A stretch of 64,000 nucleotides of DNA, from NCBI GenBank assembly GCA_015698045.1, contig BLAL01000081.1, positions 126,501 through 190,500 of the forward strand. The letters run 5' to 3'. The stretch's first letter is position 1. Each line of letters starts with the position of its first letter. The notes beneath the pieces were generated by a model. That model was given only the letters and a program-made list of their open reading frames with translations, did no database searches and was not told the origin of the DNA. The translations under genes and the position numbers were made by a program. This document shows, piece after piece, positions 1 to 13,000 of this stretch. This DNA is from Rhizophagus clarus. Lineage: Eukaryota; Glomeromycota; Glomeromycetes; Glomerales; Glomeraceae.

Positions 1-364
1 TTAGCAAAAATGAGTTTGATCATGTATTTTGAAAATGTGAAAGATTATTTCAAGATTTTATATTGTAAATTGATAGATTAGTTCTCTCAATTTGATCTAT
101 GGAAAGATTTTAGTAACATTTTGGAAGAATCAGCGGTATTAGATCTGTCACGCCTAAATGTACCTTTTTTAAAAATTTATTGGAGACATTTCATCATTAC
201 AATATATTATATAATATATGACGACAGATTGTTTATTTAATTAATACTTTAATAAAAAAAAAATGAATGTTTAAATAAAAACAATTTATTATAATAAGCT
301 TTAATTACTTATAATTGAGGTCGAATTTTTTAATTTCAAATTATAAAATAGTAAAAATATTAAA

Positions 365-530
365 ATAATAATTAGATGACTATATAAAATATATATATAT
401 TTAATAAAAAATAATAATAATAAAAGATAATAAAAATAAAAAATAAAAATAATAAAAATATAAAAATATAAATAAAAATAAAAATAAAAATAAAATATAA
501 AAAATACAAAATAAAATAAAAAAATATAAT
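365..530. repeat. A-rich microsatellite (AATA/AAATA units)
   Basis: Nearly pure A/T tract of AATAA and ATAAAA units directly downstream of the stop codon of the Myb/SANT-like gene (minus strand). The sister copy at 58853-59070 is longer through extra AATAATAATAAAAGAT units, so the tract has changed in length since the copies split. Confidence 0.85.
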
Positions 531-1137
531 TTACGGATTCCGAGGCCGCCGATGCGCAGTGTTTCTACGCCGCCTACGACTGTGGTGGTTCCCTAAGAAA
601 TATATATAAATTTAGAACTTAAATAACTTAAATATAAATTAAAAAAATTCTTAATAATTACCAGGTCTGTCCCAAAACCTTGTGCGGAACTGCCTATAAT
701 ATCTTTCTCCTTCCCGGGACCACCTTCCATTTCGCGCACCATTCCTCCATTCACAGAAATTCTAAAAATGTTAATACTATTAATTTTTTATTTTTTTTTA
801 TTTTTTTTTTATGATTTATTATTATTTTACTAACATTAAAATTCCTGACCAAGTTTCTCCACTTTCTTTCTACCTGTTGGCCAGTGAACCTCACGTGGAA
901 CCGTCTCCGAATTCTTCGAGCTAGGCTCTCCCAGAATTCGGAGCGGTCCCTCCCGGGTATGTCATGGTAGTAGTTGTTCCTTCTCCTTTACATTATTTAT
1001 TTAATTTTTAGATCAGGAAACATAAGAGAAAAAAAAACTAGAATATGATCAAAGTTATTTATTAGTTTTCATTTAATTTTTTACCTCCTATATCTTATTA
1101 AATATTCAGTTATTGCATCAGTCCAATTTGCGGGCAT
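531..1137 (-). CDS. small Myb/SANT-like (trihelix) DNA-binding protein, intact
   Basis: Four exons on the minus strand: 1137-1085, 979-835, 761-662 and 592-531. All junctions are GT-AG, all phases agree, and the sum is 360 nt, or 119 residues plus TAA. The start is the ATG at 1137 (MPANWTDAI). The pattern is that of a trihelix/Myb-SANT-like domain: NWTDAI, then EFWESLARRI, then VERKWRNLVRNF, then CEWRNGARNGRW and FRTRFWDRP, with tryptophans spaced as helix cores. A very basic tail (HHSRRRRNTAHRRP) follows. The gene has far more CpG than its surroundings and than its sister copy. It lies inside a CACTA-like element whose ends are arrays of a palindromic motif, so a role in binding those ends is a reasonable inference. 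Exons and the domain call are read from sequence; binding is not shown. Confidence 0.78.
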
Positions 1138-2254
1138 TTTAAGAAAAAGAATATATAATAATAAAAAATAACGGCAACAAATTTTAAGAAAAAGAATATA
1201 TAATAAAAATAACGACAACAAATTTATTGTAAGAAAAAAAAAAATGAAACTTCTTTTTATAAACAATTTTTTATCACCTTGTATTATTATATTAATTACC
1301 CTTCAAGAACATTTACGTAAATTGTTCTAATTTCTCAAATATGTCATGATTATTATGATCTGTCTTCTTTATATTAATTATAATACAGATACGGATCTAC
1401 AATACAATCAATCACAATGAACAAGTTAAACTCGACCTAAAGTCAATTGTTATGATCGTGATTCCAAAATATCAAGATAAAGGTCTTCTTTTTAATTATA
1501 TATCAAATCTAAAAAAGGTAAAATCTAATAATACAGATACGTAAATAAATAGTGTTTTTTATTTTGGTTTATAATAAGCTTTTGCCAATTATAGACTACA
1601 AATAAAACAATTACGGATCTACAATACATTACACAAAGATCTTGAGCGAACAATTTAAATTCAAAATAAAATATCCAAGATTAACAAAAAAGTTGGTAAC
1701 GTTATAATGAAATCGGTAGTAAAACTTAATTTAATCATCTTTAATTAGGTATAAAAATTCTGATAAATTTAATAAAATCAGTGATTTTTTAATAATTTTA
1801 TCAACTCAAGTTGAGCACGAATAGTGAATAATCAAGTTTGTGCTTCTTCGCTAATATTGACTTGTGCATTCGATAGGTGACCGATTTTGTGGCTGATGTG
1901 GCTGAATATAATATTACCCAAATAACCAATAAAAATTGATAATTTTGTTGATCATGTGATTGCACGATCATGATTTAATTATTTATTTTTTTTTTTTTTT
2001 TTTTTCAAAAACTTTTTCTCTCTCTCTCAAATTTTTACTTTATTGTTTTGTCTAAAAAATAAAGATAAAGGTATATTTTTTGTTGAAATTTCTTTTCCCA
2101 TTATTATGTTATTCTTAACACTCTTATTAATATATTTTTCCAATGTATTTCTTCTCACTAACGTCTTAAACAATGTTCTACTATCGAGTTTTTTACTTTA
2201 TTGGTTTTTCTAAAAAATAAATACAAAGGTACATTTTTTGTTGAAATTTCTTTT

Positions 2255-2570
2255 TCCATCCTGTTAACACTCTTACTAATATTTTTTTCTAATGTGTTTC
2301 CTCCTACTAACGTTCCTACTAACAATGTTCTACTGTTAAACATTTTTTATTCCTTACTTTTACTAACACTTCTACTAACATTAACACTAACATTAATACT
2401 TATACTTTATATTTTTTTTATTGACGTTCCTTTTCTACTTCTACTAACTTTCATACTAACATTAATACTAACACATTCTAATGTAAAAATTTTTTTATTA
2501 ACGTTCCTTTTCTTTTGCTAACACTTCTACTAATATTCATACTAACACTTTTATTACTAACATTTTACTT
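2255..2570. repeat. degenerate tandem repeat, (T)ACTAACATT/ACTAACGTTCC units
   Basis: Many imperfect 9-13 bp units reading TACTAAC followed by ATT, GTTCC or ACTT. The same tract is at about 61060-61370 in the second copy, where an extra GTTCCTACTAAC unit is present. ACTAAC resembles a fungal branch-point consensus, but no exon can be placed here. The open frames on both strands are a by-product of the repeat. Confidence 0.75.
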
Positions 2571-2819
2571 TCTTTCAAATTAAATAGATATAATGAAATG
2601 AAAACAAGCAAACAAGTGAACATTAATTGTAAATTTGTGTAAAGAGTAGTGAATTTTTTTTATAATATTTTTTGTATAATATTTTTTTTATTATCGATTG
2701 AAAATATAAATAAAACTTTCAGTAATTACAATTAAATGAATTAAATTACTTTTAAATTACAATTGTATTTAAATTATAAATCTACTACTATTAATGCCCC
2801 ATAAATGCTATACTTTTCG

Positions 2820-3180
2820 GCTATCCGATATGTGTGAAAATTATGAAATTATGCTTATATTTCAAATACAAATAGGATACATATCGGGTATATATAGGAT
2901 ACTTATTAGTACTATTTGATAAGTGTATAATATCTGTCCGATATTTTTTTAAAATATATCGGGTACCCAATAAATCTATGATATGTAACCGATATTTAAC
3001 TACCCAATATGTATGAGAAATGTACCCGATATGTATGTTACATGTCACCGATTTTCTGCATCCGACGGGTACATATCGGGTACCCGATATGTGTAGTATT
3101 ATTAAATAGCATACACATATTTCACACATATCGGGTACATATCGGGTAGCCGATATGAACCCGATATGTACCCGATAGCA
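2820..3180. repeat. subterminal palindromic repeats TATCGGGTA / TACCCGATA
   Basis: About a dozen copies of TATCGGGTA or its reverse complement, several fused into near-perfect palindromes such as ATATCGGGTACCCGATATG. They fill the 370 bp just inside the CAGTG terminus. The equivalent block in the complete element is 61620-61985, and an opposing block lies at 53640-53835. Subterminal arrays of this kind are typical transposase or accessory-protein binding zones in CACTA elements. The long minus-strand open frame here is a shadow of the repeat. Confidence 0.85.
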
Positions 3181-3196
3181 TCGATTTTAACCAGTG

Positions 3197-3542
3197 TTGA
3201 TCCTAACCGTCCTTTTTTTTTAATTACATTCAAATTTATATTGTTTTGAATTTGTGGAATTTGACATTTTGGAAAATGAACAAGATTTTTTTATATGTTA
3301 AAAAAAATCTAATGTAAAAAATTTGTACAATTGAGTAGTAAATTTTGTAATTTTCTATTTTAGCGTTAACCTAAATGATTTTTTAAATTATTAAACAAAT
3401 TTCATTATCAGTTATCATAGCCGATAGTATTATAGTTATATGCTTAGTCAGGTATACGTTACATCATTGTGTAATCTAAAGTAGAGGATCACAAATTGTG
3501 AAATTAAGTTTTATTTTATATTCGATTTTTAGAAATAAAAAG
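3197..3542. other. no gene seen; AT-rich leader between two elements
   Basis: AT-rich sequence between the CAGTG end of the CACTA-like element and the first ATG of the Tnp2 transposase gene. It presumably holds that gene's promoter and left end, but I could not find a terminal inverted repeat for the Tnp2 element. Confidence 0.5.
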
Positions 3543-6500
3543 ATGGGATATTTTTGTGAATGTAATAGATGCAAACGAAATTCTACAGATGGAAAAGGGT
3601 TGTTTCTTTTAAATAGAAAAACATATAGAAATCATCTAATAAAGCAAAAAAAGCTTTTAGACGCTAATAACGAAATTACAAGTGATGATAGTGAGAATAC
3701 AACAAATTCGGAGGATATATTAGAGGATGAAAATTATAATAGTGAGAATACAACAAATTCGGATGATATATTAGAGGACGAATATGAAGAAGATAATTAT
3801 AGGTATATTTATAAATATAATTTTGTTATTGCATTATATATTTTTATTTTTTTAAATTAGATTTTAATTGCCCTTTTTTATCCTTACACTCTTTCTCATA
3901 TTTCCATTAATTAAAATAAAATTAAAGTGATAATAATGAAGAAAATACCAGAAATTTAAAAGAAATTGATAATAGTACTTATTCTTATATTGATAATACT
4001 AAAGATATTGTAATGACTGATGTTGAAGATAATGGAAATCTAGATGACAATGAATCGATATATAATTTTAATGATACTGAGAATTTAGAAGTAAATGCTG
4101 ATATTGAAAATTCTAAAAATATGGAAGAAATCAAAGGTGAAAATAGAGTAATAATTGATTTTAATAATACAGAAAGTGAGAGTGATAATTATGATTATGA
4201 TTCTTATGAAGAAAATGACAATATTAATCATGAAAATATTAATGATAAAGGTAAATATAATAATTTATGTAAATAAATTTAATAATTAACTTAATTAATT
4301 ATAATTTTATATAGACGTTTCTATTGGTATGAAATTATTAGAAACAAAAGTGAAACATGGATTAACAGATACTGCATTTAATTCTGTATTAAGTAATATT
4401 GGTCTTTCAATATCTCTATATAAATTACAAAAGAAACTTCATCAATCTGTCAGTTTATCGCCTATTAGAATAGATACCTGTAAGAATAGTTGTATTGCAT
4501 TTACTGGCGATTATCATTTACTTAAGGAGTGTCCTCTATGTTTTGAATCAAGATTTGATTCAAATAATAAACCAGTTAATATTACAAACTTTTTCTCTCT
4601 TATAGAACGACTAAAAATTCAGTTTAGTGATTCAAAAAGAGCAAAAGAATTTTTATATAGATATGAATATACTACGACAATATCAAATGATAATGGTAAT
4701 TATGGTGACATCTATGATGGAAAGTAAGTAATTATTAAATTTATATTTAAACTTATTATTTATTACCACGAATAATATTTTATTTTATAATAAGGCTATA
4801 CAAAAAATTAGTTGAAAGAGGACTGTTTGCAAATCCAACAGATATAGCACTTTCGCTGTCCCTTGATGGATTTCAAATATTTAAACATAAGACAAACGAT
4901 TGTTGGGTTATTTTACTTATAAATAATAATTTAAGTCCTGAAATAAGAGTTAAAAAAGAAAATTTGCTTATTACAATGGTAATTCCAGGTCCGAATGCTC
5001 CTAAGGATATGAGTACATTTCTTCAACCCATTATAAATGAATTACAAGTACTCGAAGGTATATAAATTTTATTATTTTTACATAAGAATTTTAATTTTAT
5101 AATATTGACATACTATTATTATTTATATAATTAGAGGGTATTTTGTGTTTTAATGGATACACACAGCAGCAATTTCTATTAAAAGCATATGTTACTCATT
5201 GCACCGGTGATATACCTGCAATAAGCAAATGTCTTAACCTAGTTGGACATAATGCATATAAAGGCTGCAGATTTTGTAATTTACTTGGAACATGTCATAT
5301 AAAGAATCATCACATATATTTTCCATTAAATAAACAGCATGGAAACTTAGTACTTAGAACACATGAAGAAGCAGAAGACACTATCAATCAATTATTAATG
5401 GAAACTGATAAATCAAAAAAAGAGTCAATTATAAAAAATACAGGTAAAATAGTTTTTTTTTATTAAGATTAATTATAGAAAAATATATCACTAATTGAAT
5501 AATTATATTTTAGGAATCAAAGGTGCAAATTTATTGTTTAAATTAAAAGGAATTGAATTTCCTTGGTCCTTCCCCACAGATATAATGCATCTGTATTTCG
5601 AGAATATAGCTCCGCTTATGTATTTACATTGGTCTGGAGGATTTTTTAAGGATAATAAATATAATGAAAACTCTTATAATTTAACGAAAAAAGAATTAGA
5701 ATATATTGGAAAGTTGATGAAAGAAAGCCAAACATGCCTTCCTCTTGAATTCGGACGTGCTCCTAGAGATATATCAAAGTACCATACTGGTTTTAAAGCT
5801 GTTGAATGGCGAAACTGGATTGAATTATTTTCAGTTCCACTTTTGAAAGATATTTTTATCGATAAGTAAGTTTATTTACATGTTTACATTTAAAATTTTA
5901 TATTACAAATATTATAATAAGCTTTGTACAATAATTATTAGACATATAAATGGATGGATTAATTATGTAAAAGCAGTTAAACTTTCTTTGAAATATGTGA
6001 TATCAAATGATGATCTTCAAGAAATTAAATATTCATTAATAACGTTTTATAATTATTATGAAAAGTAAGTAAATCAACTAAATTAATAACCAATTTTTAA
6101 TTTTTTAAATATAATAATAGTAATAATATTATTACTTTACTTGGTATTTTATAGTGAATATTTTAAACAGGATCAAGAGCGTCTTTCTGCATGCAGAATT
6201 TGCTTTCATTACCTTTTACATATTAGTGAAAATATTGAATATTCAGGACCATGTTGGGCATATTGGCAATTCCCTATGGAGCGGTTATGTGGAATGTTAA
6301 TACCAATGGTATATTCAAAATTACGTCCATATACTAGTCTATCGAACAATTTAACATTATTAGATCAACTTAATCATTTACAATACACTAAAGAAGGAAA
6401 ATCAATAATATCAAATTCTGAATGTCAAAAAAAATGGACACTCAAACAAGTTTATGGAGCAGTTGAAGATTATGATGAAGAATTTTATTGGCCATCATGT

Positions 6501-7127
6501 GATTATATACTTAACGAAAAAGAATCAAAAGCTTTACAGAAATTTTATTCTAATAAGGTAAATTTTTGATATACATAATATTTTATAATTATAGTAATTA
6601 TTTCTTAATCTATAAATTTTTTTATAGAATATAGAATTGCATGGCATTAAATATGGTAGGCTTTTAACAAGAGATGGTCACACAATTAGTAGTGAATGGA
6701 TTAAATGAAATAAACCAAATTCAAGAAATAATTATTCAATCCAGGTAAGATGTTTATATGATTTATATGTTTATTATTATTATAAAAACTTACTTATTTT
6801 ATATTATAGGCACGTCGTACTATTGACAAATATGCACATCGACCAAATGTTCTTCCAGAATTTATATACACTAATATGTATGCAAAAGTAATTTATTTTT
6901 TGATACATAATTATAATGGTAAAATTAAAATGCTAGCATATATACAGAGTGTATCAAAAATTATTATTGACAAGTATAATTGTAAATATTTTAACAAATT
7001 TGGTTTATTTGAATTTATTGACATTAGATGTATTGACCACTGCGTAGCGTTCATGAAGGTAAATTCAAAATATTATATTCTAGATAGAGAAAATGAAGCT
7101 GATGATTCTAAGATTGAAAATTTATAA
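3543..7127 (+). pseudogene. Tnp2-type (CACTA/CMC) transposase, nearly intact
   Basis: Ten exons can be placed: 3543-3802, 3928-4250, 4315-4723, 4795-5057, 5135-5443, 5514-5865, 5922-6064, 6155-6557, 6628-6744 and 6810-7127, about 966 residues. The start MGYFCECNRCKR gives the usual N-terminal Cys pattern, followed by an acidic linker. The Tnp2 core is clear: ALSLSLDGFQIF, VIPGPNAPKDMSTFLQP, THCTGDIPAISKC, GHNAYKGCRFCNLLG, then WSFPTDIMHLYFENIAP, LPLEFGRAPRDISKYHTGFK, and PCWAYWQFPMERLCGM near the C-terminus. Two defects are visible: an in-frame TGA at 6706-6708 (CGA is likely the original) and a one-base phase clash between exons 6 and 7, as if a G was lost at the acceptor near 5921. A convergent accessory gene follows at 8794-7298. 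Element ends were not identified. Confidence 0.88.
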
Positions 7128-7297
7128 TTATACTTTTAGTAATTTTTTTATAAAAGCAAAATTTTGAATAAATAGCAATAAATAAAATAGTTTCTATTGA
7201 TCTATTTCCGAATTTTATGAATTTTATTAATAAATTTCACATAGCTCTAAAAATTTTAAAGTCTTCTATTTTTGATATATTATCTATTTACAGCAAT

Positions 7298-8794
7298 TCA
7301 TTTTTCTAACTGAATATTATAACTAATTTTTTTTTGTTTAGTTTTTTTTTTTCCATCATTATTTTGCTTACGTTTTTGTGCTCTAGTTAATTGCTTTTCA
7401 TTTTCTTTAATGATTTGATAATCTTTCACATTAATTACGTTACCTGTCTTAATTAAATGAAGAAAAATTCCTCTAATATTATTATTATTCAGCGTTGTTT
7501 CAAAAAATCCATACTTAAGCTCTTCAAAAAGATCAACTATCTTCCATTCATAATTAATTTCTTTCATAAATGATGTCACATGTGGCGCCACAGTTTTTAT
7601 TCGGTTAAACTCCCTTATAACAAATTCTTCTTTTATATTTTCCGTAAACTTTTCAATAACTTCACGTGCTTTTGATGATGCACGTTCTCCCTTTTTTCTT
7701 GGGAAATTATGATAACAAAAATCTTCTAATTTCGTATAGCTACGCCAAAATTCAACCACAAAACGTAATTTTCGTCTTCGTTCAATTTCAATTACATCTT
7801 TCGAAACTCCAGATCCTTTGGCACAATGGAACATGTGATTATTTAATTTTTCTATAGCCTATTTATAGAAACCAAGTTAACCAAAGTTTTTTTAAATAAA
7901 ACAATTTAATATTATAAATATTCACCTCACATTTCTTGTTATTTGCCTCTGTTTCAGAGAGTTTAGAAATTTCTTCAACCGAAATTATATTTGGACATGG
8001 AATTATAGGTACAAATGCAGATTTTTGATATGATAAGTAATCTTGAGTAGTGACTTGTTCGTTGCTAATCGAGTTTGTATTATTTAAAGTAAAATCTTCT
8101 AAATTAGGTCGTTTACAAAATGGAAATTTGCTATAATCAAATTGATCATCATCTTTTAATCCTTCAAGATATTTAAGAAGTGATTCTCTTATTTGTCGAT
8201 AATTAGTTCCATAATTATTGAATATCGGTACAATTTCAGGAACTTTTTGAATTAAAGGTAAAAATCTTCTAATCTCATATCCTATTTTGATGATATTAGG
8301 ATCGAGTTGATTTGTTGGAGATATAAAAGATACTTTGTAGCCAACTACATTATTATTATCACTTTCAGAAATTCGTATCCTTCTAGCGGCCGGCTCTATT
8401 ACTTGAATATTAGGTACAGAAAAATTCATTAATCCTGCAGTATGCTTTAGCTCTAAACCTTTTCCTTGTGAATAAACAACGCTTTTAAAAGCAGATTTCT
8501 CAAGCTCGACAAAAAAATTAAATACAGAATCTAAAAATGGAATAGATATATCGTTTGAAATTTCTTTTGCACAGCTAGGATCCTCCTCATGCAACGGTAC
8601 TATTAAAAACATTAAATTTAATAATTTTTCAAATTCCTTTACAAAATTCAAATTTTACTTACTTGCTAGCTGAAAATCATCAATTTTCTCAAATTTACTG
8701 TGACCTAATAAATTAAAATCAATATTACAAACTATAAAAAGATTAAAAAAATAAATTATATATACTATGTTTGATAAATACCTTGAGTAATCAT
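7298..8794 (-). CDS. accessory protein of the Tnp2 element, unknown function
   Basis: Four exons on the minus strand: 8794-8782, 8704-8663, 8599-7926 and 7858-7298. They have GT-AG junctions and consistent phases, and total 1290 nt or 429 residues. The first exon is only 13 nt (MITQ). I do not recognise the fold. The middle part has SISIPFLDSVFNFFVELEKS and a run of long helices; a Cys/His cluster (KKCEAIEKLNNHMFHCAKG) spans the third intron and could bind a metal; the C-terminus is strongly basic (RAQKRKQNNDGKKKTKQKK), as in DNA-binding or nuclear proteins. It is convergent with the transposase, leaving 170 bp between stops, an arrangement common in two-gene CACTA elements. No defect is seen, so it may still be functional even though the transposase gene is damaged. 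Confidence 0.7.
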
Positions 8795-9297
8795 GTTGTT
8801 GCAATCTGAATCTAACGCGATTTTTGCGCGATTTTTAGTAGAACTATCAAAAATCATGTGAATATTTATTGTACTAATTTATGATTGGCCGATATTAAAC
8901 ATGCGTTTTTATAAAGAAATCATTCAAAATCACAATGAAATAACGTAAAAACCCCTAAAATATGCGTATATCTATGTGTCATATATTTCTGGGCACCTAA
9001 CCATCTGTATGCTTATAATTTCTGATATAAAATCCCTGTAATTAAAACCATTATTAAAAGATACTAAAAAACTGCTTATAAAATTTAAATATAAAATAAG
9101 TATATTTTAAGTATTTTAAAAAATTATCAATAAAAAAATTAAGTGTATTTTACAACCATTTTTAGAGTATTTATATTAACAAAATAATTTGAAATTTTAC
9201 TATTAATTTAAATAAAAGTATAAAATAAATACATTTTATGTGTCATAAGAATATTTTGAATATAAAATAAGTATAAAATAAGTATATTGACTTTTTA
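8795..9297. other. no gene seen; presumed right flank of the Tnp2 element
   Basis: AT-rich sequence with short direct repeats of AAATAAGTATATTTTA type near 9100-9290. It probably holds the promoter of the minus-strand accessory gene and the right end of the Tnp2 element. No inverted repeat matching 3197-3542 could be found. Confidence 0.4.
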
Positions 9298-9299
9298 TA

Positions 9300-9690
9300 G
9301 GGTTTTACAACGTTTTTTTAACTCATTAATTAAAGACGTTGCAAAAATGTTGTGCTTAACATTTTTAACTATATTGATAAAAAACGTTGTGAAACATTTT
9401 TTATTTATAGATTTAACGAAAAAAAAACATTTTCACAATGTTTTTTTTTAAAAACGTTGCAAAGCGTTTTTACTTATGAATTGATAAAAAAAATGTTGTT
9501 CGCAATGTTTTTTAACTCCATTTTAATTAAAGACGTTGCGAAACATTTTTTATTTAAGAAATTAACGAAAAAAACAGTTTCGTAATGTTTTTTTTAAAAA
9601 TGTTGCAAAACGTTTTTTACATATGAATTAATAAAAAAAAATGTAGTTCGCAACGTCTTTTAACTTATTAATTAAGAAAGTAATAAAAAA
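9300..9690. repeat. subterminal repeats AACGTTGCGAAAC(G/A)TTTTT, left arm of hAT element
   Basis: About ten degenerate copies of a near-palindromic unit, CGTTGCGAAACG flanked by A or T runs, with TG/CA variants of the CpGs. The same motif fills 13600-14060, 30050-30240 and 31255-31850, all inside hAT-like elements. Confidence 0.75.
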
Positions 9691-10054
9691 ACATTTTCAT
9701 TCTAAATTTCAGTCATACCGTATTGATTCAGTAATATGACCAGTATCAGTATTCTGATTTATCGAACCAAATCCATTCGGTAAATTTGATTTAGGTTTCA
9801 GAAATTTACCGAACTTAATTTTCAGTACTGAATGGGTTTCAGTAAATTGCCAATTTTATAATTTTTCGAACCGAATAATGATTCATTTACCGAATTTCTG
9901 CAGATCGATCTTATTGATTTTAATCTATTTTTTACATTTTTTTTTATCTCCAATTTTTTTCTCTCAGCTAATTATATAAAATTATAATTCTAATTATAAT
10001 AATTTTATTTCTAATTATAATAATCTTAATTTTAATTCATTTTTATATATAATA

Positions 10055-13000
10055 ATGACTTCTGAGTCTGGAGAAAATCAAGTTGAATATGACATTGAGG
10101 AAGAGGTTGAGACTGAGACTGAAGAAAATCAAGTTGAACATGAACATGACACTGAAACTGAATAAGAGCAAGGCGAAAAAAATAATGATCATGAAGTAGA
10201 AGATTTGCGTGTTAAGAAAACTAATATGAAGCATAATTATAAACGTAGTTGAGTTTGGAAACACATTATATATGACGAAACTGAAAAGAAAGCAAAATGC
10301 AACCACTGCAAAACATTAATTATTTGTAATAAAGGAAGTACATCAGGAATGGCCAGTCATATTAAAAGTAAACATAAGTTAATTAAAGAAAAAGAAAAAA
10401 AGCAACTTACAATACGTGAAACTATTAATAATTCTGAAGCAATTGTAAGTATAATGTTCTTTTCTTTTTAAAATAAATATTTGATTTGTAGGTTGTAATG
10501 ATAAATAATTTTGTATATTGAATATATGAATATTTTTAATTTATAAATTTATAAACTCATGTATTTATTAATATTCATATTTAGATATATAATAAAGATT
10601 CTTTTAAAAAATTCCTTATTCGATGGATTGTAAAAGATGATCTTCTTTTTACGTGTGTTGAATCTGAAGATTTTTGTAACATGATTTATCTTTTACGCAA
10701 AGATGCATTCATTCCATTTGCAGATACTGTCAAAAATTATATTATGACATTTTATGAAGATAGTCATAAAAAAATTGCTTTAATTTTACGGGTATATTAA
10801 TGTTTTTTAATAATAATATTTTTATTAATTGATTTTACCATTTATTATTTTAATTTTGTAGAATACATCTAGTAAAATTTTTTTTACAATAGACGTTTGG
10901 ACTTCATCAAATAATTATTCATTTTTAGGAATAACAGCCCATTGGGTTACTGAAAGTTGGGAATTAAAAAGTATTCCTTTTAGATTTTATTAAGCTTGAA
11001 GGACCACACTCAGGAGCTAATATTAAGGAAGCTTTTTTAAAAAGTTTGAAAAATTTTGAAATTGAATCAAAGATTAGTTTTTTTATAAATAATACTATGA
11101 TAATTTAAAAAAAAATTAATTTAAAAAAAATTTTATATAGATCCTTGGGATGACAACAGATAATGCGAGTAATAATGTCACATTTCTCAAAGCTGTTGAA
11201 GATGATCTTTCTCAAAAATATATTTATTTTAACAGTAATGATAAGCATGTTAGATGCTTGGCTCATGTAATTAATTTAGCTGCACAACAAGCCCTTACTA
11301 TACTTAAAGCTGTAGAAAATGATGAAACATCAGATGAAGAAGTTGGTAGTTTAATAGGACCGGGAAATCTTATAATAGAGGTCACTGTAGCACCCGGCAC
11401 ACTAGTAAAGTTGATTAAATTTTTGATATATTCAATTTTTAATGAAGCCAAAATGTGTGGACTAACAATAACTGCTTAAGGTTAGAGTTAAATTTGCCAT
11501 TTATACACTCAATTTAAATTTTTATACATTCTGTATAACACAAAAGGGTGGTTTGCATAATTAATAAATTTTTTTAAAAGTGGTTCGCATTATTATAAAA
11601 ATTTTTTCAGAAAATTTAATGATTTCAGTTAATATTAATTTTACAAGAATAATTTATGGTTCATTATATTCTTCAGACATTCCTGTGTAGGATTGTTAGA
11701 TTTTTAAGTCAATTACTTATGCAAAATATTTTTAATTTGGGTAAACTCACCAATTTACTATTGTCCGGTGACCTCTATTATTAATTTTCCCAGTCCTAGT
11801 TTAATACGTAAGGTAAATATTTTTTTTATGGTTATTACTGTTATTTAACTAATAAATTTATTAAAAATTATGTTACCTTTTAGCTTCGTATTCTTGTAAA
11901 AAAAATAAAAGCATCACTTCAACAAAAAAATAAATTCAAAGCTCAATGTAAAGCTGCAAATGTTCTAAATCTTAATGTTATGCTAGATGTTCATACTAGG
12001 TGGAATTCCACATACGACATACTTGTAAGGGCAAGAAAGCTCAAGGAAATAAGTTTGTTGTTCTATTATTTATTTTAATAATTTATTAAAAATAATTATA
12101 TTTTTTTTTTAGCCTCTTAATACATTAAGTAATAGTGATCCAACCCTTTGTTCATTTACTATCAATGAAGAAGAATGGATTCATTTATTAGAAATAGAAG
12201 AGTTATTAAAGGTTAAATTTTAATATTATGCATGTAATTATTTGATTTTTTTTTTTTTTTTTTAGTGTTTTGCTAAAGCAACAAAACAAATTTGTGGGAA
12301 AACATATCCAATAATATCATACTAATTCCTATATATAATATTTTATTAAATAAATTAAAAGATTTTTGTGATACTCCAAATCGATTTGAAAATGGCAAAG
12401 TAAATTGAATTTTTATTTAATATTTTAATAATTTTACATTATATGTAATTTAAATTTATTTTTTAATAGGAAGCGGCAACCAATGCCATTAATAAGCTTA
12501 AAACTTATTATAATAAAACTGATTCAACTTTATATGCAGTATCTTTGAGTAAGTTATTATTAAGTTGATTTAATTTTAATAATTTTAATAAATTTTTTTT
12601 TATATTTTGTTATAGTATTAGACCCACGTCTTAAAATAGAATATATGAAAGATAATGAATGGAAAAGAAAATGGATCAATAAAATAAAAAATAATGTGAG
12701 TTTTATTTGTTTTATTTAGATTATATTATAATTTTTCATTTAATACATATTGTATACTAATTTAATAGGTATCTGAACTCTATAAGACATTATATGCGCC
12801 TCAAGAAACTCAAAATACTAATATAGAATATAATTCTTCAGATGAGGATCTTATTTCACATATTTTCAAATGGTACCGTATTGAATCAGTAAGTGAATTT
12901 GATCGTTATCTCAAGGCTGATCGAGCACAAGCTTTGTGTGATATTTTAAATTGGTGGAAAGTAAGTTTATTATTTTAAAGAGTATTTATTTAATTAAATA

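Larger units (their letters stand above)
1..3196. mobile_element. CACTA-like transposon, right part (copy 1; left end outside window)
   Basis: The stretch ends in CAGTG at 3192-3196, preceded by ATTTTAACCAGTG, the same terminus that closes the complete element at 53606-62000. From base 1 it aligns colinearly with 58490-62000, with small indels and mostly transition differences. Its parts from left to right are an A-rich microsatellite, a four-exon Myb/SANT-like gene on the minus strand, AT-rich non-coding DNA, a degenerate ACTAACATT tract, and a subterminal block of TATCGGGTA/TACCCGATA palindromes. No transposase is seen in this part, and the left end lies before the window. Family assignment rests on the CACTG/CAGTG ends and the 3-bp TTA duplication of the complete copy; PIF/Harbinger, which also makes 3-bp duplications and often carries a Myb-like gene, is the alternative. 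Confidence 0.8.

Noticed and set aside
2158-3129. Minus- and plus-strand open frames over the ACTAAC and TATCGGGTA arrays (also 60948-61933)
   Set aside because: They track the tandem repeats and differ between copies through repeat length; no codon bias or family signal.
3197-9297. That the Tnp2 gene and the CACTG-ended elements belong to one autonomous element
   Set aside because: Attractive because both are CACTA type, but no CACTG/CAGTG ends or TATCGGGTA arrays were found around the Tnp2 gene.
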